Shown: positions 22,901 through 37,043, numbered from the stretch's first letter. The stretch: 64,000 nt of DNA from Coffea arabica (GCF_036785885.1 NC_092312.1:11054001-11118000); one strand, 5' to 3'. Numbers and translations: made by a program. The notes: generated by a model not told the origin, from the letters alone.

Positions 22901-25900
22901 AGAATTTGGCAGTTAGTTATTTTAAGGAAAAGAAGATTTGGCAACTAATTAACAGAACTCTTGAGAAGTCCTAAAGGAGTCAGAGAGAGCTCTACATGTA
23001 TGCCATGGAGCCCCCTAACATGTCAAGTCCTGCAGTTAGGTCCTAAGGTTTATATGCATAGGAATATTGAAAATTTATTCAGTGTGCCCCCCTCACTGGA
23101 CTCGCAGTTTCTCTTGTACCATGGTCTTCTAGCATTAGTTGCCCTCCTCGCTCTGCAGAATTTTGAATTCAAGAGTGGTTGGTAAATGATGAGAATAAGA
23201 ACTTAACAGACCAGAGATGCAAGATTCATTGATTACTGTTTTGCTGTTTCTGAATTAGAATGACTGTGGACATGGAGGAGGATGTTGTAAAAACATACAC
23301 TGAACTGCTTCTTCATTGGCTTAGGTGATAGAAACTCTGATTATTCACTCTATTGTCTTAATTTTATGTGCTTAACAACAGTATTTTGGTATTTCTTGAA
23401 TTTCTCAAAGGTACGTGCTATCTAGTGATTTAAAGGCCCAATGTTGTGGCTAAGCATCATATTTGATATCTTTATTACATGTTGTGCATGAGTTTTGAAG
23501 ATCCCATAATACTTTCCTGATGTACTAAACTTTAAGAATGCAGATAAACACATGCAATGGCTTTTATTGTGATGGATTCACCCCAAATTCCCCTTCCAAG
23601 CCAGCAATGTGGACAGAAAATTACCCTGGATGGTTGGAGCACGAGTCCTTCATGCCCTCAATGAATTATTTACTGGCATAGTTGTACATTATTTTGATTT
23701 ATTTTCCAGTTCATTATTTAGGTTGGAATTTCTGAGAGCCTTGTCTGGCTTGCAGGTTTCTTGCATTTGGTTATCCCATCCCTTATCGACCTGTTGAGGA
23801 CATTGCTTTTGCAGTAGCACGCTTTTTCGAGAAAGGCGGAACTTTTCAAAACTATTACATGGTAGGTGATATGTATGTAAATTTGTTAGTACAACTGCAA
23901 AATAATCTGGTGCTTTGAACTTCGATTTTATAGGACTTCAACTTAATTTCTTTTTCAGTACTTCGGTGGCACCAACTTTGGGCGAACTGCAGGAGGTCCT
24001 TTGATTGCAACAAGCTATGATTATGATGCTCCACTGGATGAATATGGTAAATTTTCTTAAATGTTGTTACTTGCAATTGGTCTTATGAAGGGATGTGAAA
24101 TAGTAAGCACGCAATATTATTAATGGTCACCTTCAATGTTGGCTATCTTGCACAGTATCTTATTTAAAGCCATTCCTGTAAAAACTAGATGGAGTGCATG
24201 ACAATGACAATGTAACAGATGGAACTTAGTGAATTGCCCACATTAGAAGCTACCACCAGAATACTCAGAACAGGAAAACTAACTTGAAATGGAGAAGTTT
24301 TGTCATCTCTACTCCCTGTCTTTTTATCCAATGCATTTCTTCTTTGATTCATCTATAGAAATGTAGGGGCGGGGTGTGATCTGTAACCGCCACTCTAACA
24401 AATCCCCTGGCTGATCTGATATAGAAAACTTCTTTGAATTGCTGCCTCGGTATACACATCATCTGATCAATTTTATGCTGTTAAAGTTTATTTCAGATAC
24501 TGGGTTTATCAGTTAACACGTTGCCTAATCATAAGGTCTCAGTTAACTTGGCTGCATCATTGACTCACTGGCATATTATGGTGAATCTTTGTTCTGTCTG
24601 CAATGTGATCATACATCCATCTTTTTAGCTTTGACTCAGTAATTTCTAGAAGTTACTCAAAACGCCAAGTCGACTGGGAGCTGCCGGCTCCCATTACATT
24701 ATCGTTCAGTTTTGGCTAGATTTTTTTCACAAAAAAAAAGAAGAAGAAAAAGTGAAGTGTGCTGTCATCTCTCTATTTGCTTTATTCTTCTCTCTCTTAC
24801 AATTTAGCATCCCGACTCTTCGTATTTGCTATAGCTTTCATGTTCAAGTTGCCTGCCAAGATATGGCATAACTAATGTGACAGGAATTTTCTCCACAGAC
24901 ATTGAATTTCTTTTATCTGCTTTATAACAATGTGGTTGAAAGAAGAATTGAATTGATAGAAATCCTCATCCAAGGAGTTTCAGTTACTGGTCAGATTACG
25001 AGATGACAAATGATGCAGGTTTTATTAGACAGCCAAAATGGGGACACCTGCGTGACTTGCACATTGCAATTAAGCATTGTGAAGACTATTTGGTTGAAGC
25101 AGATCCATCTAGAGTATCACTTGGTATGAACCTTGAGGTATGCAATGCTCCAACTCCCTCATGACCGATTATAGTGAGAAACTGAAATTGCCAAGTTTGG
25201 AATAATGTTTTGAAAGGCATAACTGGTTATTGAATAGTTATAAACTTTGGTGAGGATATACAATGTTTCCTTTCAAGTATCCTTTACCCAGGATACATTT
25301 TGGAAGGTAGAAGAATTTGGTTGCTGAAGATTTTGTATTGCTTTTGGAACTTATAATGGATGTCATGATGAATTAACCTGCTTATGTTTCAGGATATTCT
25401 GCCCCACACCAGCACCACCCCCCTCCCCCCCGAATGTTCTGAGTGATTAGGTTACCAGCTAACTGATTTTGCCTCATATGTACTTGGTCCTGTAACTTGC
25501 TTATGATGTTGAATTACAGAATTTTACACCTGATGTAGGAATAAAACGTAAAACCAGAGAAAAATGTTGCTGAATGTGCTCTTTTTAATTCCATCATCTT
25601 GACAGGATTAATTTGTTTGATCAGGCACACGTGTACTATAAAACTTCAAACGATTGTGCAGCCTTTCTTGCTAACTATGACAGCAAAGTAGATGCCAACG
25701 TCACATTCAAGGGGATTTCATATTTCCTTCCTGCTTGGTCTGTGAGCATTCTTCCAGACTGCAAAAATGTTGTTTTCAACACAGCAAAGGTAACTTGTGA
25801 AACACTTGCATTAAGTTATACGCAGGATAGACACAGCGAAGGGCCAAGTTTTAAATCACATGTTGACTTTTTTGGCCTAATATCTAATCCCACAACGGTG

Positions 25901-28900
25901 GGATTAGTTGTAGGTGCAAGGCTTGAGAGTTATTTTTTGTAACTCTCAAGCCTTCACAATTAGATACACCAAAGAGACACCAAAGAATTATTTGTAATTC
26001 TTTCTTCTCCCAAAATTATTAAGAGCGGGTCGCTTAAGCGGTGTTCGGAGATTAGGCAAAATTGGCCGAACTCCGTTATCAATTTTCGAGTGCGTTCTTT
26101 CCTTATCTCTTTTATTTATTCCGCATTTATTTAGTAGTTTCTTTTCAATTGTAGTATAGTATTCAATATATTTGTCAGGTTTATTTGTAGTGTTTTATAC
26201 GGTTCTTTTGAGCATATTTTTCTTATTCGTGTGTCCGTCTATTTATGTATATACGAATCTGATTGTGATAATATACTATGCACGTAAATTCTGCCATAGG
26301 AAGATTGGATTTTAAGTGGGACCGCTTGTGACTCCACCAGCCTTTCCTGGGAATTTACTTGGAATAGTAATTCTGTAGATTGTTTTAACGATCTTTCTTG
26401 GAAATTACTGAATCGGTTTAAATCACTAGTTGAATTTTTGAGTGAAAAATTACCCGATTTCCCCAACATCACAGCCCTGCTTAAGTTTAGAAATTTTTGC
26501 AACTCTTTCAAGATTTACTTATATTGAATGGAGATTGTACTAGTGCTGTATCTTCTTCTCGTCCACTCTGCCAAAGAGAGAAAATCTGTTTAGCTACGAT
26601 GACGGCCTGCTTGTGAATGAATGGAGCTTCTTTTTCGGTTTTGGAATTTCTTGTTAACAATTACTGCTGACTATTCTGCCAAGCAAACAGAGTTCTCTAG
26701 TTGGTTTTGATGCGCTTTATACAGGATTGCACTTAACCTGTAAAGAGTCTATGGTTCTACTGATTTAGATAAAAGCATTTAATGCCAAAGATAAAGTAAA
26801 AACTTCGAAAAAAGACTACTGATTTCACAGCCAATATCATATACATGAGTTCAAGACTGGAAGCACACCCGGAAGGAACTACACTAATTAAACTGCACAT
26901 TTACATTATGACCATAGCCTTTATTGCCAAAATCTGTTACTTGAGAATTCATTTGAAGCTTTCGAATTTGACTTTTTACTTTTTCTTTGTATGTATTAAG
27001 TTTTCAACTGAAAGTTGACAGGACAATAGCTTGTTAAAATATTTTGGTGCACACAATCACCAAAGATGTAGGTAACATATATATATATATATATATACAC
27101 GCGCGCGCGCATATATAAATATCGTTGACATATGAAAGTTTCTTCATTGACAGTCCAATTGCTGTTCCTCAGTTTCTCATATGTTTTATTCAACAAGAGT
27201 TTCAGTCCTAGTGCTGTGTAACATGAACCTTCATATTTCAGTTGCATTAATTATGTTTAGCATTATGCTTGTTATGAGAAGATCTATGACTCGTATCACA
27301 TTGAACATGCAATTAACTTGTTTCCCTAAGAATTTTTCTCTGTGGATTTCAATCTCATTTTGGTAAATTTTTTTTATGTTTCAATGCTAGCGTTGCCCTG
27401 TTTCATGACCATCTTGATTAAACACTCTATATATTTTTTTTTTTGGTGATGGCCAAGGTTGTGTCCCAAAAGACCCTTGATGATGTTTCATTTGTACGTA
27501 ATACGATTACAAGGAAGTCTTCTTTGGCGTCATCAGCATGGGATTGGTATAAAGAGAGAGTGGGCATTTGGGGCAGCAACTCATTTACAGCATCAGGTTT
27601 ACTAGAGCAGATAAATACAACAAAAGATGCGAGTGATTTTCTATGGTACACAACAAGGTAACTACTACACCAGGTATCTTGCCGGTTATGATGGTTTATG
27701 TGAGTTGGTTGGCGCCTAATACTGTTATTGGCTCGGTGATGTACATTTCTGGGATAATATTACAGAACTTCACCCTCCCCCGTCCTGCCCCATCTTGTTG
27801 TGTCTTTGTGGGAGACATTAGTGTCATAAACGCAAACATGAGTTTCTGGGTCATCGTAGAACTAGATCAGGTATTGTTGGCTATAGTTTGTTTGTTAGAA
27901 TGTCAAATCTTTCAAAGTTTCTTCTGGGTAGTTTTTGTTCTGAATTGAGTTTTCCTTTCGAAACCCAAAGCGAATTATCAAGTTTCACTGAGTTTAACTT
28001 CCAGAAGCAACTGCTTGTACTCCTAATATCATTACAATTGGGATGCAGGCTTACTAGTTTTTTCACAATTTCTTTCTGCATCTTACGAGACATTTGTCTA
28101 ATACCTTTTTCTCTTGTTGTCATCAGTGTAAATGTGGATGAGAAAATTGAACGACATCACAAGAATGTAGTAGTCTTGAGTATTGCAAGTTTGGGGCATG
28201 CAGCACTCGTTTTCGTGAACAAGAGGCCAGTAGGTAACCACGCATTGCTCAGATTTCTTGACTTCAAAAATTATGCAGTACTCGGTTGTTCTGAAAGTTA
28301 CATTATATACTTGTCTCCCAACATTGACGCTGGTATATATCTTTGATTAAGATGACCAGAGCAAGTTTGCAAATCTAAGTGCTAATATTACTTGTAGATC
28401 AGAAGACTGTCTATCGTAGCAATTTACTTTCTAAATACCCATCAAACATTAGTTCTGACATGTTGAGCCTTGCATCATCTTCCAATAAAATCACTCCTTT
28501 TCAAATATGGTATGACCAATTGGTAGCATACATTTTGACTAATTAAATGCATACATGTGACATTTGTAGTTGGTAATTTTTACTGACGTGACATCAAATA
28601 TGTCCTAGTTTAGTTCAGGATCATCATACAGATTACTACTGTAGGTATGGCATCCAAATGTTGGTTAGAAAGTGCATATCTGTAACGGTTTTTTTTTTTT
28701 TTTTTGTGGTCTTTTCTTGTAGGATTTGGTTATGGTAATCATGATGATGCCAGCTTTGTGCTTAAAAAGAAAATTAGTCTCAACCCTGGAAATAACACGT
28801 TGGATGTATTGAGCATGATTGTTGGTTTGCAGGTATGCAATTTTTCTTTTGTTTTTCTTTTTCTGTTTAGTTATGAAATTAAAGATTGCATTGTATCCTT

Positions 28901-31867
28901 GGCTGCTTTTCTTTTTGACAAACAGTAGAATTTTGATGTAAATATGATTTTGCAGGTAAGAGGAACAAATTTAATGTGTACATGTGCTGTATTGTCAACT
29001 TCTGGGTTGCTAGATTCTTTTATGTCCAAAGAATTAACTTATGATGCATGTTTTCTTGATAAGAAACATCACCTTGAAAAGTTGTTGGCCGCACCATTTG
29101 TCTTCCTAAACTTCATCTGGAAGAGGATTTTTAATGTTGATACAAAATGACAAGAATGGTACCTCTTGTGTAGTGATTTGATTTTGGGATGCTAGTTTTC
29201 TTTCTCCATTCATTGTAAAGTTGTTCCCCTTTTTCCTTGTAAACCATGTGAAAAGTAGAGGCAAATCTGGTGCTTTGCATGTTAAAATTAACTCACAAAA
29301 AGCTGTCTGAGGTCCATGGCGGCATGGATTTTTGTCTTCCTTCATTGCATGATTGATGGTAGCCTGCATTAACCAACAACTTCAGAATGTTACATAAAGT
29401 CTGGCACTTTCTGTCTTGTGCTTTTATATCGTCAAGCAATTCTCTGACACTAAAACAAATCACCAGAACTATGGACCATGGTTTGACATTCAAGGTGCAG
29501 GAGTTAATTCTGTTGTTCTCAGTGGTTTGAAGAATGCTAAGGAAAATCTTTCTTCAAAAAGATGGAACTATCAGGTTCTTACCTTTGCTCTCACGCAATA
29601 TGTTTCAGTATCCATTGGTCTTATTCAATGTTTGTATTGATATTATTGCACTCAGATAGATAATATGATTAACTTCTGTAAATATATCGATCATGTAACT
29701 TTATTTCATTTACTTGTTAACCAGAAAAACCATGAGCACTCTGTATGATTTCCCACTGCAATATATAATGTCCAATCCTATTAATGGATAATATATATGG
29801 GCAAACCATCTTAGGTTTTTTATGCATTTACAACATTAGATTCTAGTTCAGTTAAAAGTTATCCAAAAAAATAATAAAATAGAGCATTATGAAACAGGTT
29901 CTGTTCGTCAAAAGTAGCATGCCAGAGTGGGAAAGGCAAGGGCAGTCATGCCTCTATGTATAAGAGATCAAAATCATATGAAATGGTACTAGAAGTAATG
30001 CTGGTGAATGATTAAAACTTCGACTGAGTGACATTGGATGAATGTTGAATGTAACATTCTCACAAATGTAATAGTAGATTTTGAGAATTGGAGCTTTATT
30101 AACTCAGTAAATACTCTATGTACTGGCAACTTCAGTATCCAACGTTGCGTTTGGACTCGAAGAAACGACTGCCAAAATTTCTGTGACTCTGTCATTCTGT
30201 ATTCCCTTGCCAGAATTTACTAAGCTGTTGTTCATGGAAACTGTGAAAAAAGAGAGAACTTATCTTGGGTTTAATGAAGCAAATTTGACCAATTATGGAC
30301 TTGGCATGCTATTTTCAGGTGGGACTCGAAGGAGAATCCCTTGGATTATATAAAGTAAATCTTCAAAATAGTTCACTATGGAAAAAGGGAAATGCTTTAC
30401 CGACCAATCAGAGCCTAATATGGTACAAGGTAAGTCATGTGGTTGATGTTTTCTAGTCTATTGAGTTGAAAAAGAGATAGCAAACTTTAATGTGTGCATA
30501 GCTGTAATCTGACAGTAGATATAGCAGAAACATCAGCTGTCACGAGAAATCATTCCAGCTTAGTGTAATTAGGTGAAATTGAATGAATATTCTGGCATGG
30601 TAGTTGGTAAAATGAAGTTTTTCCCAAATAGTGGACGGGGGGTAAAATATGCTAAGTACCTCTGCAGCATGCTTAGTTTGCTTCTATTTCTCTCAGGGCA
30701 CCTTTCTTGCTCCTGATGGAAAAGGTCCAGTATCCGTTGATCTCTCCAGCATGGGGAAGGGTCAAGCATGGGTAAATGGTCGGAGTATAGGGCGATACTG
30801 GCCTGCCTATCACTCTCCATCAACTGGCTGCACCGACAATTGTGACTACAGGGGAAGCTATAATGCGCGGAAATGCTTGAAGAAATGTGGTCAACCTACT
30901 CAAACATTGTAAGTTCGAATCACACATATGGCCTCTGAAATTGATTCACTCATGTTCTGTCAAATTTTATCCACTAATCTATGAACATTCCAGCAGTTGG
31001 CACTGTTTAAAACTGGACGCCAACATCTTTTCTGTTCTTCATTTGATTCTGTATAAAGGGACAAATTTCAGGACTAATTATGTAACACATAAATTATGTT
31101 AGGTACCATATACCACGCCATTGGTTACATGCAGGCGAGAATATACTCGTTCTCCACGAAGAGATAGGAGGTGACCCTTCAAAAATTTCTTTGGTCACAC
31201 GGACTGGGCAAGAAATCTGTGCAAGTTTGTCAGAGGCTGACCTTCCACCTTCTGATACTTGGAACCCAAAAGTAGGATTTTCGTCTGAAGTCCCTCAAGT
31301 TCGGCTGACCTGCGACCAAGGTTGGCACATAGCTTCAATTCGCTTTGCCAGCTTTGGAACTCCAGAAGGAGATTGTGGAGCATACATGCAAGGGAGTTGT
31401 CATGCCAATGTGACTTCCATCTATCAACAGGTGAGAAAATTTTCTGTTTCCCATGTTTGCCAGGGTTTTTACCAATGATAACAGCCTTCAAGTTATTCAG
31501 CAGCTTGGCAATTTAAAACCATTGTGTTTAGTCCTTACAAAGAGCCGATCTTGTCCTTCGCGAATGCAGCACAATTATCATGCCCTTCTAAGTGAAAATA
31601 CGCAAGTGTTGGTGATTATCATGTGACATTCTTACTCTGCATCTTTTGCCATTGTGATACCTGGCGAAGCTTTCGAATACTAATTGTTCTTTACTAATTT
31701 GCTTCAATGTTGTCTGTTAAGATTGTTTTTGACATGCTTCAATGTTGACACTGCAGGCTTGCGTGGGCAAACAGCAATGTTCAGTTCCTGTCTTTGCAGC
31801 TAACCTCGGAGACCCATGCCCTGGGGTGCTGAAAAGGGTGGCAGTTCAAGCTCTTTGCAGTGTTTGA
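19950..31867 (+). CDS. Beta-galactosidase (GH35) with C-terminal SUEL lectin domain
   Basis: Secreted enzyme releasing terminal beta-D-galactose from cell-wall polysaccharides or glycoproteins. Exons: 19950-20135, 20235-20330, 20636-20748, 21066-21132, 21292-21384, 22337-22480, 23544-23632, 23756-23861, 23959-24046, 25019-25137, 25625-25789, 27458-27657, 28127-28233, 28723-28832, 29467-29574, 30319-30429, 30697-30908, 31103-31430 and 31757-31867. They total 850 codons and every phase closes. The N-terminus has a hydrophobic signal peptide ([11 protein letters not shown]). GH35 motifs follow: [55 protein letters not shown] (acid/base E189), WTENYPGW (nucleophile E258) and [13 protein letters not shown]. 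The last ~80 residues are a Cys-rich SUEL (rhamnose-binding) lectin domain from VRLTCDQGW to [15 protein letters not shown]. The frame opens upstream at a TTG (19920), but 19950 is the first ATG. Closest to the BGAL7/15-like subgroup by eye; the exact orthologue is uncertain. Confidence 0.95.
25856..26473 (+). mobile_element. Solo LTR with 5-bp target duplication in beta-galactosidase intron 11
   Basis: The LTR spans 25861-26468 (608 bp). It starts TGTTG and ends CAACA, a perfect 5-bp terminal inverted repeat of the TG...CA type. It is flanked on both sides by TCACA (25856-25860 and 26469-26473), the 5-bp duplication expected of LTR retrotransposon integration. No internal retrotransposon genes are present, so it is a solo LTR left by recombination. 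Near its 5' end are three perfect hairpins: 25884-25907 (10-bp stem), 25918-25954 (15-bp stem) and 25982-26003 (9-bp stem). It lies wholly inside the intron in sense orientation or its reverse; orientation is not determined. Confidence 0.8.
27075..27117 (+). repeat. Alternating purine-pyrimidine tract (AT)n(AC)n(GC)n(AT)n
   Basis: 43 bp of uninterrupted purine-pyrimidine alternation, including a central (CG)5 block. It lies in intron 11 of the beta-galactosidase gene. Such tracts can adopt Z-DNA under supercoiling (general knowledge). Confidence 0.85.
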
Positions 31868-32760
31868 GACACGAATCAATCCTTCTCATGATTACTAGAC
31901 TCGACTCAGAACGGATGTTTGTCTTACAAGTTACCATTTCGCTATTTCTTGAGCTTGTCAAAAGCAGAAACTGTGAGGAAACCATACCGGCTTATGTCTA
32001 TATTACCCTGCCGGAAAATGGCCCCTTCAATTTCGGTAATGCATAATTGCATTGAGCTACTTCAAATCTTTTTAGAGTCCTGAACTTAGAATTCGCTCCT
32101 AAGCAAGCACTTCAACAACGCGTCTAAAGGGAACACCACCATAATTTGAGCTTTACTACATCCATGTCTTGCCTAAACCTAGAACAGTGAAATGCAGACA
32201 TAGCCAGAGGAATGAATCTCCACAAATGAGAAATTGGGGTCACTGCGTTTTGACTGATTAACATGTAGAAGTTCTCCTCCTAGCAAGCATTGAGGCCAAA
32301 AATGCAGCAACTTTTACATTTATTTACTTTATACAATGAAATACAGATGGAGCAGGAAATGCCTATGCTTTGAAAAAAGGCACAGTTTTTAAACTTGAAA
32401 ACTTAATAGCACTAATTTAGTGAAATGATAAAAAAGATGCAGTGCACCTTATTTAATACAAAAAAAAAAAAAAAAAATTCATATCCTTGAGGTCCTATCC
32501 TATGTAGCTTTTCTCAGCAACCCTTACTAAGGGTTAAGCTCGTTGAGGCTTAAGTTTAATGAATGGGAAAGGCAATGGCAGTTCCTATAAGTATATATGC
32601 TTCTATGATCATGTTGAAACCATGCTGTTCCGTGGGTATAGTCATTCAGAAGTAAAAAGTTTACCATCTATTACAAACGGTTTGTCATGCAAACACACAC
32701 AGCATTTTTCCATTATGCACTGCTAATATACGAGATAATCCGCATGTAAAGAAGCACAAA
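31868..32760. other. Intergenic DNA between convergent genes
   Basis: This region carries the 3' flanks of the plus-strand beta-galactosidase and the minus-strand quinone oxidoreductase. It includes a long A-run at about 32460-32477. No supported gene was found; the open frames at 31800-32046 on both strands have no domain. Confidence 0.45.
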
Positions 32761-35700
32761 TTATACAACAAGGAGTATCTTCCCAATGTGCTTGCTGCCT
32801 TCCATTAGCTTGTGACCTTCTGATGCTTGACCTAATGGTAAATACTTGTAAACTACTGGTTTCACCTTGCCTGCAGCGATTGCTGGCCAAACATTCTTCT
32901 CCACTTCACTGATGATTAAAGCTTTGTTTTCCTTGCTTCTATTGCGCAATCCAGCAGCTGCAACAGAATATTTATGGAGTTAATGTCGTAGAGAACTCTA
33001 CCATGCAAGGAGACATACTTTAAAATTTTAATCCATGTCTTGCAATGAGCCACCAGCAGAAGATAAAAGATTTCAGTCATCAATTTTGATTCAGAAAATA
33101 CAAGGAAATCTCCTCAGCAAAGTTCATATTTAACTTGATGGACAAATATATATACATTCAACTGCCACAGGGCAGCTTGCGCGCTCTCACTCTCCCACCA
33201 CATCTGAACTTCATGCATGCATATATACAACCATAGCACAGATTGATGGAACATTCACCAATAGCTACCTCCTCCCTTTACCCCCTTTCCCTCCCCAAAC
33301 TTCATGCATGCACATGTATAGCTTTAGCAACATATCAATGCCTCTCCTCGCCTTAACTTATGCACGCATACAAATAGCCGTAGCAACATATCAATGCATC
33401 ATTCACCCAACTGTCAATGAAACTAGATAGTGGTGCACCGAGATGACCAGGAACAGAATTCAGGCAAAGAATGGCTTGCAGGAAGTTTACAATTGTCAGC
33501 AGAAAAGCTCTGATAGGGAGTTGAGAGTTGGCCAGATATGGAAGATTATCAGGTTTCATTCTTTGAATCTATTGGATGCCATTCACTAACCATTCACTAA
33601 CCTATGCCCCACCATTCCTGTGGCAGCTCCATGTCAGCCACAATTTTAAGTTTTATTTAAAGTTTAACTGCCACTTTTCCTAAGTCCAATTTACATGCAA
33701 TCTTCTCATATGAATGAACAAAATCCAGAAATTCTGAAAGAGTAAATGGAAATGCAACGCCTGCTCCATGAGATGCTGCGATTTGAAAGCATGAAAAGCT
33801 TCAAGGCACATTTTCAGGGGAGTGTGTTCCCAAGGTCCATTGGGTGGAGTTGGTAGCAACTAAAGTAACTTTTGTTGCAATCACAATGGTCAGAATAAAT
33901 AAATATGTATCTCCGCATTTTTATTTCCTCAAAATGCTTCCATTCATACTCGCAATTCAAAGACATGCCCTGAACCATTAGGGCAAAACCAAAAATGTTT
34001 TTCAAAACAAAAAAGTTAATAAAAAAGAAAAAGAAAAAAGAAAAATCATGCAGATACTAAAACTATGTATCCGACGGGGAGGCTCAACATACCTTGCACT
34101 GTGAGACGTCTCGCAAGCATACCTGAAAGATTCACTTCAGTTACCGTCCCACCCATAAAGCCAATAATAAAAAGCCTCCCACCAAGATTCAGGCTGTCCA
34201 AATTCCGCTGGAAGTACGACCCACCAAGGTTGTCTAGTATAACATCAATACCTATCTCATAGCACATAGAATCAGTTTTTCCTCCAGAGGAATGCAAAAA
34301 GAGATGATAGGGTAGAAGTATTTATACCTCCATGTGAATAATGATAATGATATTAAAAAAGCAACTGCAAAAGAAATAGTCAACATGAACAGTAGATATT
34401 CATATTCAAACCTTTTCCTCCTGTTTCTTCCTTCACACAGGCTACAAAATCCTGAGTCTTGTAATTGATACAAACATCTGCCCCGAGATCCTTGCAAGCA
34501 GCTAGTTTTTCATCACTTCCTAATGGACAAAAAAAACAGTTAACTGAAGATCCATATGAAACATCCACTGATAAGACTAGCTAGTCAACCTGCTGTGACA
34601 AATACTTTGGTCACTCCATAATATTTAGCAATTTGGATGGCAAATGTACCAATTCCACTAGAACCTCCATGTACCTGGAAAGAAATATATAATTTAACTG
34701 GCTTGTTGCATCACATCTCATGAAGGATTTAAATTTCAATCAAACGAAGCTTATCCAGAAATGATGGAAAGTCCCTTAAACACAAATATTTTCCCCTCCA
34801 ATCCACCACCTTGATATGATTTCATCCTATAACCTAACAAATTCTTTGAAGTTGAGTCCAACTTTAAAGATTACAAGAACTTGGAGATGACCATAACTCC
34901 TCACCCCAGACCCTACTGCTATGATCAAAGAAGTAAAGTTAGGTGTCCAAAGGACAAAGTATTTCCGATATGACTAATCTTCTGTGTTCTAAATATCATA
35001 GTATACAATCTCGCAAAAGTACCATAAGTTCCTTGACACTGACATGGCATTGCGAAATAAGTGACAATACATCAGATTTATATCCCCAAAAGACACAAAA
35101 GAACCTGTTTTTAAAAGGAAATTGGAAAAAAAAATACTAATCAAGAAGCTTCAGTTTATGAATCACCAGAAGAGTCTCCCCCGCAGAAAGTCGGCTCATC
35201 ATGAAGATGGTTGACCAAACAGTGCAAGCTACCTCAGGAAAACTAGCTGCATCTTGCAAAGAAACACCAGATGGAACAGGAAGAACTTGTCCTGCAGGCA
35301 CAGCTACTTTCTCTGCGTACCCCCCTCCACTAACAAGAGCACATACCTGCATAAATCCAACACATTTTTGTCAATGTACTCGCACACATATTACCACCAG
35401 AAGAATTAAATTCCAGTAACATGTAAGACATCCTCCTATCTAATTCTTAATTTGGAAAACCTCCTGTTACCCATCACACGTAACAGTGTGTGAGTAGGAG
35501 GAAAGGGGGAGAGGAAAGAGAGATAGACAGAGACAAGAGTGGAAGAGAAAGAGAGATAGATATAGACAAGAGAGGGAGAGTGGGCCAGGAAGTGCAGAGA
35601 GTAAATCTAGGTATTTGTGGTAACATCTGTTCAAGCTAGGTAGGGAAGTTAGAAATTTATAACTTAAAAGGCCAGCAAAACAGAAACTGGCGTAATAACG

Positions 35701-37043
35701 AAAGATTCATGAAAATTTCTCGTCTAAGGCAATAGTATGAAAAAAACCTGGCTTTTTTCTCCAGAGTTCATGAAGTTTAACTTGAAAATCTAACAAGTGC
35801 AACTGTAAAAGCCTATTAGCCCATTCATGTTTGGCTATGTAAAATGCTTTTTTATACTACACTCTCTGACACTAAATAATTAGATGGAATTACATTTGAT
35901 CACATCTTATTTGATATCCTCATTCTATACTAAGTTCTTGTCTCTCAAATCCTCCTTTTTCTGATTGATTATCATAAACATAACTCTTCCAGCTATCCAG
36001 TAAATTTGCCACATGTCCAAATCATCTTAATCTATGTCAACTTATTCTGTTATGCCGAGAGGTTATGTCATCAAACTACTGAAAATGGCTGGAAGCCCTT
36101 GTCCTAAATCACTCACTAACTCATTCAATACTTCCTTAATAACATGTACCAGCAAGCTCTCTTCCAAAAGTAATCTTAAAACTCACTTCATTTTTCCCAA
36201 TCGCCTGATGCAATCAGGACAGTCAAATATTTGATCTCAATGAGAACATATACACAACTGAACTACTAGCATCGTTCTTTTGCAGTCACAAAATTTTAGG
36301 CTTCATGACCGCATAAGGAAACCAGGAGTTTTAAAGTAGTTTCAAGCCAGCCAAAACGTACAGCCCAGTGCAATGTACATAATTCAGGAAAGTCCTCTCC
36401 AGAAACTAATAAAGTTCCAATCTTTACGCTGAAGACCATAAAACCTCAAGAAAAATAAAACAACCCAGTTAATTAGTATGTAGTCTAAATATCAAAGAAA
36501 TGCTTTAGCAACTTTATTCGATTCCTTTCATTGAATGAAATTCATTCTCTCAATAGTCAGCAGTCACAGAAAATTATACAAGCTACACGGCCTGCACTAT
36601 TAAAAGTAAAATCCAGTAAAATCCTCTCTAGAGATTCAAGTTTCAATTTTTATTCTCAAAACAATCAAATTTCAAGAAAAGGAAACCAACCCACTTAATT
36701 ATTCATAAAACATCACAGGAAATGCTTCACCAATCATAATCCATTCCTAGTCCAATTAATTTGAAAATATTGTTGAAGATTTGCCCCTGACCTGATCACC
36801 AATTTTCCACCTAGTAACATCCTTGCCAACAGCTTCAATGGTACCAGAGCATTCAAGACCAGGGTACTCACTATCACCCTGAGGGGGAGGGTGTTTGCCC
36901 TGGCGTTGAAGGGTGTCTGCTCTGTTGAGAGCAGTAGCTGCAACTTTAATCAAGACCTCGTCATCTTTGATTTGTGGGTCTTCTACTTCTTTCAATTGCA
37001 ACACTTCTGGGCCACCGGGGCTTGTGATCACCACAGCCTTCAT
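32761..37043 (-). CDS. Zinc-independent quinone oxidoreductase (PIG3-like, MDR superfamily)
   Basis: NADPH-dependent quinone/enone reductase of the medium-chain dehydrogenase/reductase superfamily. Exons on the minus strand: 36792-37043, 35167-35346, 34590-34674, 34412-34519, 34093-34251 and 32761-32957. They encode 326 residues with all phases closing. The GroES-like N-terminal half starts MKAVVITSPGGPEVL and includes LNRADTLQRQG and YPGLECSGTIEAVG. The nucleotide-binding Rossmann half has VHGGSSGIGTFAIQIAK (GGSSGIG at 147-153) followed by GIDVILDNLGG and GGRLFIIGFMGG. The C-terminus is HKLMEGSKHIGKILLVV. No cluster of cysteine ligands for a structural zinc is visible, as expected for quinone oxidoreductases. 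The frame stays open upstream to an ATG at 37166, which would add a basic 41-residue extension; 37043 matches relatives. Confidence 0.93.
35500..35581 (+). repeat. GA-rich tandem duplication in intron
   Basis: A purine-rich unit of about 33-36 bp, built on GAGAGATAGA and GACAAGAG, is present twice in tandem with a few changes. It lies in the first intron of the quinone oxidoreductase gene. Confidence 0.65.

Noticed and set aside
27643-27948. 101-codon plus-strand open frame between beta-galactosidase exons
   Set aside because: It spans a donor site and intron. The spliced frame from exon 12 to exon 13 restores the conserved protein, so this frame is intron read-through.
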